Counted from the stretch's first letter, positions 35,403 to 46,046 are shown. The stretch is DNA of 64,000 bases from Poriferisodalis sp964484385 (GCA_964484385.1 CAZAFV010000002.1:1-64000), one strand, 5' to 3'. Program-made: numbers and translations. Notes: generated by a model from the letters alone, not told the origin.

Positions 35403-36554
35403 CTACCGTGCCCCGGTCACGTACTGGCCCCATGCGGCCATGAGCGCCCGTCGGGGATCGAGCAGATCCGAGCGCAGGTAGCGCGACTCCACCCCGTCGC
35501 CTATGCGGTGCGCGAGCGCCGCTTCGGCTACCGCCCACGGCGCTTCTGTGCACTCGGCTGCCCATGTGCGGAAGCTGGACCGGAACCCGTGCGGGGCGCA
35601 GTCGATGCCGAGCCGGTCCAGCAGCCGGTTCACCGACCCGTCATAGAGCGGCTGGCCCGGCTTGGCCGGTGAGGGGAACACCAGACCCGAGCCGTCATCG
35701 AGGCAGCGGGCCGCGTCGAGCACGCCCAGCGCCGCAGCGCTGAGGGGCACCGTGTGGGGCCGACCGGCCTTCATGCGCTCGCCGGGGACCGTCCACAGCG
35801 CGGCGTCAATGTCGATTTCGGCCCAGCGCGTGCCGGTCGCCTCGCCGGGGCGGGCCGCTGTGAGCACCTGCCAGCACAGCGCGAGCCGCATCGCACCCGC
35901 CGCGCCGCTGCCCTCGATCGCCGCATAGGCGGCGGGCACGTCGCGCCACCCCAGCGCCCGCACGTTGCCGCCCGGTGCCTGCCTGCTCAGCGCCCCGTCG
36001 ATCACTTCCCCGGCGGGGTTGTGCTCGATCAGATCGCGTGCCGCCGCCCACGCGAACACCTGCCGCATACCGTCGCGGACCTTCTTCGCCGTGTGGTTGT
36101 GGGCGGCCCATATCGGGTCGAGCACGTCCAGAACGTCGGCCTTGCCGATCTCATCGACGGCCAGCGCGCCCAACCGGGGCAGCGCGTGGCGCTCCAACCG
36201 GGCCAGCCACTCCCTTGCCGCCTTGGCGTTGCGGAACCCCGGTGCCTTCTGCTCATGCAGCCGAGCCGCCGCCTGCGCGAACGTCGGCACCGTCGAGCGT
36301 GCCTGCTGGCGAGGGTCCGCGCCCTCAGCGATGTCGGCGCGCATCCGCGCCACCTTGCGGCGCGCCTCGCCCAGCGACACAGCAGGGAAACCGCCCAAAC
36401 CCACAGCGCGCTGCGCGCCGTCGATGGTCAGCCGCGCCACCCACGACCGCGACCCCGACCGCTCCACTTGCAGCGCGAGGCCGCCGCCGTCGCTGTGCCG
36501 TCCGGGCGGGGCGCTCGCTATCTCGCTCGCCTTCAGCCGGTTTGTCTGTCTCAT
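35403..36554 (-). CDS. int: P4-type tyrosine integrase
   Basis: 383 residues. The N-terminal DUF4102-type arm-binding domain (SDGGGLALQVERSGSRSWVA, then GLGGFPAVSLGEAR), a SAM-like core-binding domain, and a C-terminal catalytic domain with Arg in TAARPGEATGTRW, Lys in MKAGRPHTVPLS, HGFRSSFRTW, AALAHRI and the nucleophile Tyr in ESRYLRSDLLDPR. All five catalytic residues are present, so it should be active. The start lies 150 bases inside the right core repeat. CCTGACTAG repeats at 36565-36584 lie between gene and att and may be binding sites. Confidence 0.93.
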   Translation of the reverse strand: MRQTNRLKASEIASAPPGRHSDGGGLALQVERSGSRSWVARLTIDGAQRAVGLGGFPAVSLGEARRKVARMRADIAEGADPRQQARSTVPTFAQAAARLHEQKAPGFRNAKAAREWLARLERHALPRLGALAVDEIGKADVLDVLDPIWAAHNHTAKKVRDGMRQVFAWAAARDLIEHNPAGEVIDGALSRQAPGGNVRALGWRDVPAAYAAIEGSGAAGAMRLALCWQVLTAARPGEATGTRWAEIDIDAALWTVPGERMKAGRPHTVPLSAAALGVLDAARCLDDGSGLVFPSPAKPGQPLYDGSVNRLLDRLGIDCAPHGFRSSFRTWAAECTEAPWAVAEAALAHRIGDGVESRYLRSDLLDPRRALMAAWGQYVTGAR

Positions 36555-36564
36555 CGTGCTCGTT

Positions 36565-36584
36565 CCTGACTAGAACCTGACTAG
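36565..36584. repeat. Tandem CCTGACTAG sites
   Basis: Two copies (36565-36573, 36576-36584) upstream of the integrase start; the first eight bases recur at the left end (27551-27558). Also, 27531-27545 and 36635-36649 are near-perfect inverted copies of each other. These are candidate arm-type sites. Confidence 0.5.
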
Positions 36585-36660
36585 ACAGCAGCGTAACAGC
36601 CTGAAACCGCCTGATGCGCCACGACACACCTGCTCGCCAGAAACAGCCTCTGACCTGTGA

Positions 36661-37887
<1,227 letters not shown>

Positions 37888-38013
37888 CGCGGGTGACAGA
37901 AGCGCCGGACTCGCAGCCAGCCCGCAGCCAGATCGCCCACCGCGGCTTCCGTTGCGCTTGACTATGGCGGACTGTCTTACGAGCGGGCAGTCCTACGACG
38001 AGGAGAATGCGCA

Positions 38014-38892
38014 ATGGGCGATTCCGAGTACACCTGCTTCGACGTGGAAGTGACTGACCATGTCGCGCACCTGGTCCTCAAGCGACCTGAGAAGGCCAAC
38101 TCGATGATCGCCGAGTTCTGGACCGAGTTGCCGAGCATCATCGACGACATCTCCGCCGGCACCGACGCGCGTGTCGTGGTGCTGTCGGCCATCGGCCGTC
38201 ACTTCTGCTCTGGCATGGATCTGTCGGTGTTCGGCAGCTTCGACGTGTCCGGCGGATCTGCCAGCGCTGACAGCTCCCCCGATCGTGCGCACGGCAGCCG
38301 GCGGCGGGCCCAGTTCCGCACCGGTGTGCTGCGGGCACAGACCACCATGAACGCGCTGGAGAACAGCCGGCTGCCGGTCATTGCCGCCATCCAGGGCGCG
38401 TGCGTGGGCGGCGGAGTCGACATGGTTTCGGCGTGTGACCTGCGCTATGCCACCAGCGATGCGTTCTTCAGCATCCAAGAGATCAACATCGGCATGACCG
38501 CGGATGTCGGAACGCTGCAGCGCATGCCCAAGCTGGTGCCCGAGGGAGTCGTGCGCGAGCTCGCCTTCACGGGTCGGCGCATGGGCGCTCCCGAAGCCTT
38601 GGACCGGGGATTCGTCAACGCGGTCTATGACGACCACGATTCGATGATGGACGCCGTGACCGAGGTGGCGGCACAGATCGCCTCCAAGAGCCCGATGGCG
38701 ATCTGGGGTACCAAGCAGACCATGAACTACAGCCGCGATCACTCGGTAGCAGACGGCCTCGAGTACATCGCCGTGTGGAACGCGGCCATGTTCGACACCG
38801 ACGACATGGGCGAGGCCTTCCGTGCCCAGATGGACCGTCGCGATCCCGACTATCCGGACCACAGCGCTCTGCACCACGGGCTGGGTGCCTAG
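38014..38892 (+). CDS. Enoyl-CoA hydratase/isomerase (crotonase) family protein
   Basis: 292 residues. Crotonase motifs: SAIGRHFCSGMDLSVFG (first oxyanion-hole strand) and VIAAIQGACVGGGVDMVSAC (second), then DLRYATSDAFFSIQEINIGM with a Glu at a catalytic position. AGGAGA lies 8 bases before the ATG. Would hydrate or isomerise an enoyl-CoA. Paired divergently with the CoA-transferase, so both likely handle the same acyl-CoA pathway (inference). Confidence 0.9.
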   Translation: MGDSEYTCFDVEVTDHVAHLVLKRPEKANSMIAEFWTELPSIIDDISAGTDARVVVLSAIGRHFCSGMDLSVFGSFDVSGGSASADSSPDRAHGSRRRAQFRTGVLRAQTTMNALENSRLPVIAAIQGACVGGGVDMVSACDLRYATSDAFFSIQEINIGMTADVGTLQRMPKLVPEGVVRELAFTGRRMGAPEALDRGFVNAVYDDHDSMMDAVTEVAAQIASKSPMAIWGTKQTMNYSRDHSVADGLEYIAVWNAAMFDTDDMGEAFRAQMDRRDPDYPDHSALHHGLGA

Positions 38893-38960
38893 CCACGAGC
38901 AGTCAGCGACGGCTCTCGAGCCGTGGCGCGACCTAGGCGACTTCCGACGGAGGCAGTCAC

Positions 38961-39731
38961 ATGACGCAACTCTCATTGGTACCGCTCGAGTGCGGTTGGC
39001 TGTCCACCCCGACTGCGTCGGTGATCAAGGACGCTCCCGGCAACGTGCGGCTGCCCATCCCGAGCTGGCTGGTGCGCCACCCCAGCGGCCAGACGCTGGT
39101 GTTCGACACCGGCATGCACCCCCAGGTGCAGGAGGGCGTGGGTGCGAGGTACCCGCTGCTGGCCAAGTCGTTCACGGCCGATTACACCGCCGGCGACGAG
39201 GTGTCAGCCCGATTGGAGAGCGTCGATGTGGATCCGGCCGAGCTGACGTACGTCATCTTCAGCCACCTGCACTTCGACCACTGCGGCGGCACCGAGCTGC
39301 TGCCCAATGCGCGGCTGATCTGCCAGCGGGCCGAGTGGGAGTCGGGTCATCACCCCAAGCTCATCGAGTACGAGGTGTACAAGCCCGACGACTTCGACCT
39401 CGGGCACGATCTGCTGCTCATCGAAGGCGAGCACGACGTGTTCGGCGACGGCTCGGTCACCTGCATTCCCACGCCGGGACACACCGCAGGCCACCAGTCA
39501 CTGCGAGTGGAGCTCGACAGCGGTCCGGTGGTGCTGACAGGCGACTGCGTCTACTGGGAGGATGTGCTCGACCGGATGCTGCTGCCGCCGTTCGGCTACG
39601 ACCACGACATGCAGCTCGAATCGATGCGTCACCTCAAGTCGCTGCGCGATGAGGGTGGCTGCCGCCTGCTGTACGGGCACGACGACACCCAGTGGGCCAC
39701 CCTGCCCCACGAAGGGCTCGGCCTGACCTAG
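38961..39731 (+). CDS. Metallo-beta-lactamase-fold hydrolase (AHL-lactonase-like)
   Basis: 256 residues. The metal motif FSHLHFDHCGG (HxHxDH) is near residue 96. A later His lies in PTPGHTAGHQS, and an Asp in LTGDCVYWED. The C-terminal His is in YGHDDTQW. The N-terminal layout (VFDTGMHPQVQEG) is like N-acyl-homoserine lactonases, but the true ester or lactone substrate is unknown. GGAGG precedes the ATG. Same direction as the crotonase. Confidence 0.87.
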   Translation: MTQLSLVPLECGWLSTPTASVIKDAPGNVRLPIPSWLVRHPSGQTLVFDTGMHPQVQEGVGARYPLLAKSFTADYTAGDEVSARLESVDVDPAELTYVIFSHLHFDHCGGTELLPNARLICQRAEWESGHHPKLIEYEVYKPDDFDLGHDLLLIEGEHDVFGDGSVTCIPTPGHTAGHQSLRVELDSGPVVLTGDCVYWEDVLDRMLLPPFGYDHDMQLESMRHLKSLRDEGGCRLLYGHDDTQWATLPHEGLGLT

Positions 39732-39788
39732 CTGGCAGGCCTGGCCGGACTGGCCGGCCGGACCGAGCCCTAGACCAGGCCCGCTGCG

Positions 39789-40802
39789 CTAGGCGGGTGG
39801 GTCGACTCGGTAGAAGCGGCGCGCTGTGCCGGCGAACAGGTTGGCGCGTTCGGCGGCGGTGTAGCCCGCCTCGTCGCAGATGCGCTGGAAGGCGTTGAAC
39901 AGCACGGTGTACGAGCAGCCCTGCTTGTCCACCGGGAAGTTGCTCTCGAACATGCAGCGATCGGGGCCGAAGGTCTCGATGCAGTGGCGGATGTCGTCGC
40001 TCCAGGTGGCGGCGACGTGCTCCGACGACGGGGCCTGCGGCAGTCGCTTGAAGCCGACGCCGTAGATGCTCATGCCGATCCCGCCCACCTTGACGGTGAC
40101 CTGCGGGTGGCGGGCCAGCGCTTCGAGCGCCGGGCGCACCACGGCGCGCACCTCGTCGCGGCGGTCGGCGTAGGGGCCGATGCCCAGCGGTCCGCCGAGG
40201 TGGTCGAGCACGACGGGCGTGTCGGGCACAGCATGAGCGAGGTCAACCAGCTCAGCGACCTGCGTGTGGAACATCCAGCCGTCGAAGCTGAAGCCCATGC
40301 GGCCCAGCGTTGCGTATCCGGCCCGGAAGTCCGCATCGGCGAGCAGCTCGGGCGGCGGCTTGGTGTGGCTCTCGCGGATCTGGTCGCTGCCGTCCCAGGC
40401 GTTGGCGTGGCGGATGCCGCGGAAGAGCCCCTCACCGGCTTCGTCGTGCGCCGCGAGCACCTCCTCGACGGCATTGCCCAGCGTCAGGTCAGCGAAGCTG
40501 ACGATGGCCGAGATCGTGGCCCCGTCGGCCTCGGCTGATATCGCCGCCTGCTCCCGGACGAACTCCGTCTCGCCCACCGGGCGCATGTGCTCAGGCCCGC
40601 TCGTGTAGTAGCCCGCAGCGCACTCCACAAAGACGGTCTGGGTGACGTTGTGCCCGGCGCCCGTGTCTTCATGCAGTTCGGGCACGAGGTACGTGCCAGC
40701 AGGAAAGTCCCACAGGTGGTGATGCGGATCGACGATCTCCTCGTCGGCGTCGATCGGCTGCTCAACGGTGGCTGCCAGCCACGCGTCCTTGTCGTCGGCC
40801 AC
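39789..40802 (-). CDS. Amidohydrolase-family (lactonase/decarboxylase type) protein
   Basis: About 337 residues of amidohydrolase_2. IVDPHHHLWDFP (HxH of beta-1) is near residue 24. VVLDHLGGPLGIG and VTVKVGGIGMSIYG lie in the middle, and MFESNFPVDK near residue 290 carries a late position. It resembles predicted TIM-barrel hydrolases of carbocyclic acids and sugar lactones. GTG 40802 follows GGGGGAG, so I use it in place of the longer frame to 40862. Converges with the MBL-fold gene. Confidence 0.83.
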   Translation of the reverse strand: MADDKDAWLAATVEQPIDADEEIVDPHHHLWDFPAGTYLVPELHEDTGAGHNVTQTVFVECAAGYYTSGPEHMRPVGETEFVREQAAISAEADGATISAIVSFADLTLGNAVEEVLAAHDEAGEGLFRGIRHANAWDGSDQIRESHTKPPPELLADADFRAGYATLGRMGFSFDGWMFHTQVAELVDLAHAVPDTPVVLDHLGGPLGIGPYADRRDEVRAVVRPALEALARHPQVTVKVGGIGMSIYGVGFKRLPQAPSSEHVAATWSDDIRHCIETFGPDRCMFESNFPVDKQGCSYTVLFNAFQRICDEAGYTAAERANLFAGTARRFYRVDPPA

Positions 40803-40840
40803 TGCCACTCCCCCTTGATCGAACCTGCGCGGCACTGTAG

Positions 40841-41404
40841 GCGGCACAGGCACACGAGACACTTGTCGCCGACGCGATCGCGGCCGGGCCGCTGTCGTAC
40901 GCGCTCGAGGCGCCGGTGCTCCTCACGCCCCGCTCGGCGCTGCACCCCGACGTGGCCCGATATCTGCGAGACGCCCGCATCGACCATGTCGTGCTGATGG
41001 GCGGCACCACGGCACTGTCCGAAGACATCGAGACAGCGGTCCGCGACCTCGGCGTCCCCCGCATGGACCGCATCAACGGAGCGACCCGCTACCACACCGC
41101 CGCCGCAGCCGCCCGCTACACCGCAGAGCTGCTCATCGGCGTGTGCTTCGCCGGGCCCCGCATCGGGCTGGCGCGCGGCGACCTGCACACCGACGCCGCC
41201 AGCGCCGCACCACTGCTCGCACGGCAATGCACCCCGCTGCTGCTCACCGGGACCGAACGACTGCCCGACCCGACCGCCGAACACCTCACCAGCCTGCGCA
41301 GCGCTGCGCTCCTCGGCCCGCTCACCATCACCGTGTTCGGCGGCCCCAACGCCATCCCCGACCAGCTCCTCGACCCACTCACAGCCGGCCCCGACACCGA
41401 CTGA
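40841..41404 (+). pseudogene. Cell-wall-binding-repeat-2 protein fragment
   Basis: The frame after a TAG at 40838-40840 reads ETLVADAIAAGPLSYALEAP, then HVVLMGGTTALSED, RINGATRYHTAAAAARYTAE and FGGPNAIPDQL, the pattern of the CWB2 (PF04122-type) surface-anchoring repeat. There is no start codon, signal peptide or upstream domain, so only a 3' remnant survives. It abuts the 5' end of the divergent amidohydrolase. Confidence 0.7.
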
Positions 41405-41546
41405 CCACCCGCATCTGCGCGGCCGCGCCGAGCCCCGCTGACGTGGCTGTGAAAGTTATGAAAATTGATTGGAACATATTGACGATTGCTCTCTAAGGTC
41501 GGTGCTGTTGCCTTCCGCTATGCCCAGCACTTGACAGGAGACCGCC

Positions 41547-41921
41547 ATGTCGGAACAAGATCGGACTCGGCTCTACGCTTGGCTGCGTGAGCAGGCTGGC
41601 GAATCGGAGGCGGAATACCTGATGTCCTGCCTGCCGCCCGCACCGCTGCCAGACCTGGTTACCAAGGACTATTTCGACGCATCCCTCGACGCCAAACTCG
41701 ACGCCAAACTGTCCAACTTCGTCACCAAGGACTACCTCGACAGCGTGCTCGACGCCAAACTCGACGCCAAGCTGTCGAATGCCAACGCGAGGATCGACCG
41801 CCTGGCGGAGCAGCAAGCCGAGGACCGCAGGGCGAATCAGGTCCGTCACTATTGGCTGGCCGGGATCGGCTTGTCAGCCGCCGTGCCGATCTGGCTCAGC
41901 GCCGTTGGCGTCATCGCCTAA
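41547..41921 (+). CDS. Small coiled-coil membrane-anchored protein with TKDY/DAKL repeats
   Basis: 124 residues, no named family. After MSEQDRTRLYAWLREQAGES comes a repeated block (VTKDYFDASLDAKLDAKLSN, then a second copy), a short coiled coil (ANARIDRLAEQQAEDRRANQ) and one C-terminal transmembrane helix (WLAGIGLSAAVPIWLSAVGV). A 5'-AT-rich stretch with TTGACG near 41479 is a likely promoter. AGGAGA precedes the ATG. Confidence 0.7.
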   Translation: MSEQDRTRLYAWLREQAGESEAEYLMSCLPPAPLPDLVTKDYFDASLDAKLDAKLSNFVTKDYLDSVLDAKLDAKLSNANARIDRLAEQQAEDRRANQVRHYWLAGIGLSAAVPIWLSAVGVIA

Positions 41922-41958
41922 GCGCTCGAAGCTCGACACCAGCGCCGAACCGCAGCGA

Positions 41959-42534
41959 TCAGATCTCGCGGTCCCAGGACTCCGTGGGTTCGAGGCCGTC
42001 GGGGGTGAGCTGCCACAGCGATGGTGTGGCGACGCCGTCGGTGATGTCGAGATAGCCGACGGTGCCGAGCTGCGCGCTGAGGTTGCGGGGAAACGTGGGC
42101 GAGCCGGGATTGACGCACAGCACCCCCGACAGGGTGTCGATGCGGTGGACGTGCGTGTCGCCGTATATGCACACGTCGAGCCGCTCGTCGGCGCCGAAGT
42201 GCCGTTCAACCGCATCAGCCACTGAGTAGAAGGACAGTTCGGGGACCGGCAGGTGGTGGGTGAGGCCGACCCGCACGCCGTCGAAGGTGTGCGCCCACGC
42301 GTTGGCCAGCAATGGATGGTCGGGCTGAACATCTCGCCCTGACGATCCGTCGTCGCCGTTGCCGCGAGCTGCCCAGGTGGGAGCGATCTCGTTGAGCCGG
42401 TCGACCACCGAGATGTCGTAGATGTCGCCCGCATGCAGGATGGCGTCGCAGCCCTCCATGGCCGCGTACGCCTCGGGCCACAGCTCGGGTGCGGCCTCGG
42501 GAATGTGCGTGTCCGAGATGAGCCCGATGCGCAT
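41959..42534 (-). CDS. YfcE/MJ0936-type metallophosphoesterase
   Basis: 191 residues. MRIGLISDTHIPE (metal D-x-H), HAGDIYDI (GD), RGNGDD (GNxD), LTHHLP and YGDTHVHRI (GxxH), then NPGSPTFPRN form the complete calcineurin-like active site of the small phosphodiesterases in this group. Cleaves phosphodiester bonds in vitro; physiological substrate unknown. Followed downstream on the plus strand by the coiled-coil gene, tail to tail. Confidence 0.9.
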   Translation of the reverse strand: MRIGLISDTHIPEAAPELWPEAYAAMEGCDAILHAGDIYDISVVDRLNEIAPTWAARGNGDDGSSGRDVQPDHPLLANAWAHTFDGVRVGLTHHLPVPELSFYSVADAVERHFGADERLDVCIYGDTHVHRIDTLSGVLCVNPGSPTFPRNLSAQLGTVGYLDITDGVATPSLWQLTPDGLEPTESWDREI

Positions 42535-42615
42535 CCGACCACGCTACGAGACTGACCGGCGACGCGACTGGCTGGCGAGAAGACTGATTGGCCGGACAGC
42601 CAGTCGGGCCCGTGG

Positions 42616-43515
42616 TCAGCCGAAGCGGGTGACGGGGAGCAGGCGGGCGCCGCGCAGCCAATCCTGGGCATCAAGCGCTGCTCGGCCCGACGGCTGGACG
42701 GTGCGCAGGAGGACCAGGCCGTCGCCCGTCGCGACCGCATCGTCGACCAGCGTCCCGGGCGGCACTTCGGCCTCTCCTGACATCGGGGTCGCCTCTCGGA
42801 TGATGAAGCGCTCGCCGTCGAGCGTGGTCCATGCTCCGCCAACGCGGATCTGGCGGTCGATGTGGGCCGCCGGTTGGGACCAGTCGATCTGGCGGTCCGC
42901 GGGGGTCAGCTTGCGTGCATAGGTCGGCTCGCCCGATTGGGATTGGGGCGTGCCGAGGCCCCCGGCGAGCGAGCCTGCGAGGTGCTGAGCACCTTCCTGA
43001 GCAAGCCGGTTGCGTAGCTCTGCTGCAGTGTCGGCCGGTCCGATGGGCACTTCGTGGCGCCAGTAGACGGGTCCGGTGTCGAGCGTCGCCTCCAGCGCCA
43101 TGAGCGACACGCCTGTGCGGTCGTCACCGGCCAGCAGCGCTCGCTCAACCGGAGCTGCGCCGCGCCAGCGCGGCAGCAGCGAGAAGTGCAGATTGAGCAT
43201 GGGTGTGGCCGCCAACAGCTCCTCACCGATGAGCTGCCCGTACGCCACCACGACCGCGCAGTCGGCGCCGCAGCCTGAGAGATCGGCCGGATTGTGGCTG
43301 ACCGGCAGGCCCAGCTCTTCAGCGCCAGCGGCAACCGGGCTCGGGGTATCGCTGCCGCGGCGACTGCGACGACGCGGCGCGCCCGTGACCACAACGGGAA
43401 TCTCGAATTCGGCTTCGGCAAGCGCCTGCAGGGCCGGTACGGCGTCGTCCGGGGTACCCGCGAAGGCGATCCGGCGCGGCCGTGCTGGCGGCAGCGGCAA
43501 GCCGGGTGACGTCAT
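42616..43515 (-). CDS. fmt: Methionyl-tRNA formyltransferase
   Basis: About 299 residues. IAFAGTPDDAVPALQAL at the start and the formyl-THF/catalytic region with NLHFSLLPRWRGAAPVERAL (N-x-H and SLLP) and GVSLMALEATLDTGPVY are diagnostic. The C-terminal tRNA-binding domain follows. ATG 43515 is preferred over TTG 43524. Makes fMet-tRNA for initiation. It is coupled to def just upstream, completing the formylation/deformylation pair. Confidence 0.95.
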   Translation of the reverse strand: MTSPGLPLPPARPRRIAFAGTPDDAVPALQALAEAEFEIPVVVTGAPRRRSRRGSDTPSPVAAGAEELGLPVSHNPADLSGCGADCAVVVAYGQLIGEELLAATPMLNLHFSLLPRWRGAAPVERALLAGDDRTGVSLMALEATLDTGPVYWRHEVPIGPADTAAELRNRLAQEGAQHLAGSLAGGLGTPQSQSGEPTYARKLTPADRQIDWSQPAAHIDRQIRVGGAWTTLDGERFIIREATPMSGEAEVPPGTLVDDAVATGDGLVLLRTVQPSGRAALDAQDWLRGARLLPVTRFG

Positions 43516-43551
43516 CGGATGCAATCCGGCGAGACGGCAACGCGGGAGTGC

Positions 43552-44121
43552 TCAGTCCTCCGCGGCATTGCGGCCCACGAGCGGGACGGGGCCGCTTTCG
43601 ACCGGTCCGTTGGTGCCGGACTGCAGCTGCGCGAGCTGGACTCGCCACTCTCGCAGTGCCTCCTTGCGCTCGGCCTTTTCGAGGTGATCGACGAGCAGCA
43701 CGCCGTCGAGATGGTCCAGCTCGTGCTGGAACAGGCGCGCCAGCAGCTCGTCGGCCTCGATGCTGACCTCGTTGCCGTCGAGGTCACGTCCGACAATGTG
43801 CACCTCTTTCGGCCGGACGATCTCGAAGGTCAGACCGGGCACCGACAGACATCCCTCGGTGTAGGTCCACTCGCCTTCGCTCTCGACAATCTCGGGATTG
43901 ATGAGCGTCTGGGGGCCGTCGCCTTCATAGAGGTCGAAGATGAACAGACGGCGCTGAATGCCCACTTGCGGGGCCGCTAGCCCGATGCCCTCGGCCTCGT
44001 ACATGGCAGGCAGCATGTCGTCGACCATGCGCGCCACGCGGCCGTCGATGTCGGTGATCTCGGCGGCGCGCTGGCGCAGCACCGGATCGCCCATCAGCCG
44101 GATCTCGAACGTGCCTCCCAT
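43552..44121 (-). CDS. def: Peptide deformylase
   Basis: 189 residues with all three motifs: GIGLAAPQVGI, EGCLSVPG and QHELDHLDGVLL (metal ligands Cys and two His). Removes the formyl group from nascent proteins. Lies between priA and fmt in the conserved actinobacterial order. Confidence 0.96.
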   Translation of the reverse strand: MGGTFEIRLMGDPVLRQRAAEITDIDGRVARMVDDMLPAMYEAEGIGLAAPQVGIQRRLFIFDLYEGDGPQTLINPEIVESEGEWTYTEGCLSVPGLTFEIVRPKEVHIVGRDLDGNEVSIEADELLARLFQHELDHLDGVLLVDHLEKAERKEALREWRVQLAQLQSGTNGPVESGPVPLVGRNAAED

Positions 44122-44159
44122 GGATTTCGGAGGCTACCGGCGCGCCCGCGCGCGGCCCG

Positions 44160-46046
44160 TCAGGCTCGCAGCGGGTCAACCGCGACGCGCAGCCTCCCCG
44201 ACGGCCGCTCGGCGGCTGCCAGGGCATCCAGCAGCACGTTCTGGTTGTCGCTGCGGATGCGCCACGTTCCGTCGTCGGGTCCCGCAATGTCGAGTACCTC
44301 GGCGTGCAGGCCGGCTGACAGGTTCTCGACGTAGCCCGGGGCCGCTGCTCCCGACACGAGCGCCCAGGCTGCAGCGGGCGGCTGGCGCATCGCCGAACGA
44401 CGCTCGATCTCTGCACGCAGCCAATCGCTGGGATCGGCCCCGGCCGCCGCCGTCAGAACCGGATGATCAGGCAGCCGCGTCTGCACCAAGATGCTGCCGC
44501 TGCCCGAACGCGGGCCCACCAAGCGAGCCGCACGCACGAGCAGTGCGAAGGCCTCCTCGCCCGCCCGGTAGCGGGGCGCCGTGAGTTCCTGGTCGAAGTC
44601 GACAAACGCAACCGCGTCTGCCGACGGCACCCGGTGCAGCACCGCCTCGGTACCGATGAAGAGCGCTGGCTGCCTCGCCTGTGGCCGCGGTTGCCGACGA
44701 CGCGACGATGCTCCGGCGCCAGCGTCGACAGAACCGGGGCCGGTGCCGACGCTGGTTGCATCTGGCGCTGCGCCGCCGACCACCTGGACGACGGGACGGC
44801 GAGCGAGGCGTTCCATCTCCTCGGCGACGCCCTTCACCCCGACCCGAGCACGCCGGAACTTCGTCGCTCCGCAGAACTCGCACACCGCGGGTCGTACATC
44901 ACCGCTGTCGGGGTCCGTGAACTGCTGCTTCTCCAGCCGCAGGGCGCGGCCGCTCGTGCGCGAACGCGCCAGCTCGCCGCACGAGGCGCAATAGGCGAGA
45001 CGCGCCCGACCGGTGCGGTTCAGCACGCACACCACGGTGACGTCGCTGCGCAGCAGCTCGGCGAGAGCTTCGCCGCACCACTCCCCCGTCGCTGGGTCGT
45101 CCTGGCGCCGGTCCGCAATCTGCAGCCGGGGCCACGCCTCTCGCTCATCTGGGCGAGGCGCGGTGGTGAACGAGGTCCTCGTGGACCCGCCCGCGGCATT
45201 GGCGATGTGGACGGCGTCCGGCGATGGCATTGGTCCCACCAGCAGGCAACGGGCACCGTCGCGACGGGCCCGCTCAACCGCCACATCACGTGCATTCCAA
45301 GTGGGCGCAGCCTCTTCTTGATACGTCTCGTCGTGTTCGTCAAGCACGACCACCACGTCGAGCCGGCCGCTCGGGGCCCATGCCCCGGCGCGGGTCCCCA
45401 CAACCGCGTGTGCCGACGCTGCCCCGGCCCAGTCGCGTGGAGCAAGTGCAGTTGACACGCCCGCTTGGCGCAGCCTGCCCACCAGCTGGGCCGCCCACGC
45501 CGCGGTGGGCACGAGCACGAGCGAGCGACCGTGGCGTACTGCTTCGACGACCAACGGCCATTCGTCGCCGCATGGACCGAGACGGACGACGGCCGGCAGC
45601 CCACCGCCGGCTGGCGCAGGGACGGCCGCAGCGAACGCATTTTCTACCCATTCGGGAGAGTCGGACGGGTCATCGGACACGCCGTTCGGCAGACTCACCG
45701 GACGGCTCGTCGGCAGACCCTTGACGACGCGATCCGGGCTCGCGGTGCGCAAGAAGTGAACCTGAGTGCCGGCCCAACGCCACGCAGCCCATCTCGCCAG
45801 CTCGACTACATGCGGCGGCGGTCCGACGCCGACGACGCTGCTGATCGGCGCCAGTTCCCGACCGCCAGGAATCGTCGCGTCGAGCCCGGTCACCCAACCG
45901 CGCAGGCGACGGCGGTTGAGCACCACCCGCACAATCGTGCCGACGGTGACCGGCACCCGACCTGAGACCAGTTCCGGCGGCAGCAGGTACGTGAACTCGC
46001 GGTCGATGGCCGGCTCGTCAACCAGCACCTGCACCGCCTGCTGCAT
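44160..46046 (-). CDS. priA: Primosomal protein N'-like, helicase motifs degenerate
   Basis: 628 residues. The N-terminal DNA-binding domain (LVDEPAIDREFTYLLPPEL) is good PriA. The helicase part is degraded: where Walker A GVTGSGKTE is expected there is RLGPCGDEWPL, while the motif II region is VVLDEHDETYQEE. Zinc-type CxxC pairs remain (CASCGE, CEFCGA). Actinobacterial PriA homologues are known to lack helicase activity, so this probably acts in replication restart as a loader without ATPase. Between metK and def in the conserved run. Confidence 0.9.
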   Translation of the reverse strand: MQQAVQVLVDEPAIDREFTYLLPPELVSGRVPVTVGTIVRVVLNRRRLRGWVTGLDATIPGGRELAPISSVVGVGPPPHVVELARWAAWRWAGTQVHFLRTASPDRVVKGLPTSRPVSLPNGVSDDPSDSPEWVENAFAAAVPAPAGGGLPAVVRLGPCGDEWPLVVEAVRHGRSLVLVPTAAWAAQLVGRLRQAGVSTALAPRDWAGAASAHAVVGTRAGAWAPSGRLDVVVVLDEHDETYQEEAAPTWNARDVAVERARRDGARCLLVGPMPSPDAVHIANAAGGSTRTSFTTAPRPDEREAWPRLQIADRRQDDPATGEWCGEALAELLRSDVTVVCVLNRTGRARLAYCASCGELARSRTSGRALRLEKQQFTDPDSGDVRPAVCEFCGATKFRRARVGVKGVAEEMERLARRPVVQVVGGAAPDATSVGTGPGSVDAGAGASSRRRQPRPQARQPALFIGTEAVLHRVPSADAVAFVDFDQELTAPRYRAGEEAFALLVRAARLVGPRSGSGSILVQTRLPDHPVLTAAAGADPSDWLRAEIERRSAMRQPPAAAWALVSGAAAPGYVENLSAGLHAEVLDIAGPDDGTWRIRSDNQNVLLDALAAAERPSGRLRVAVDPLRA

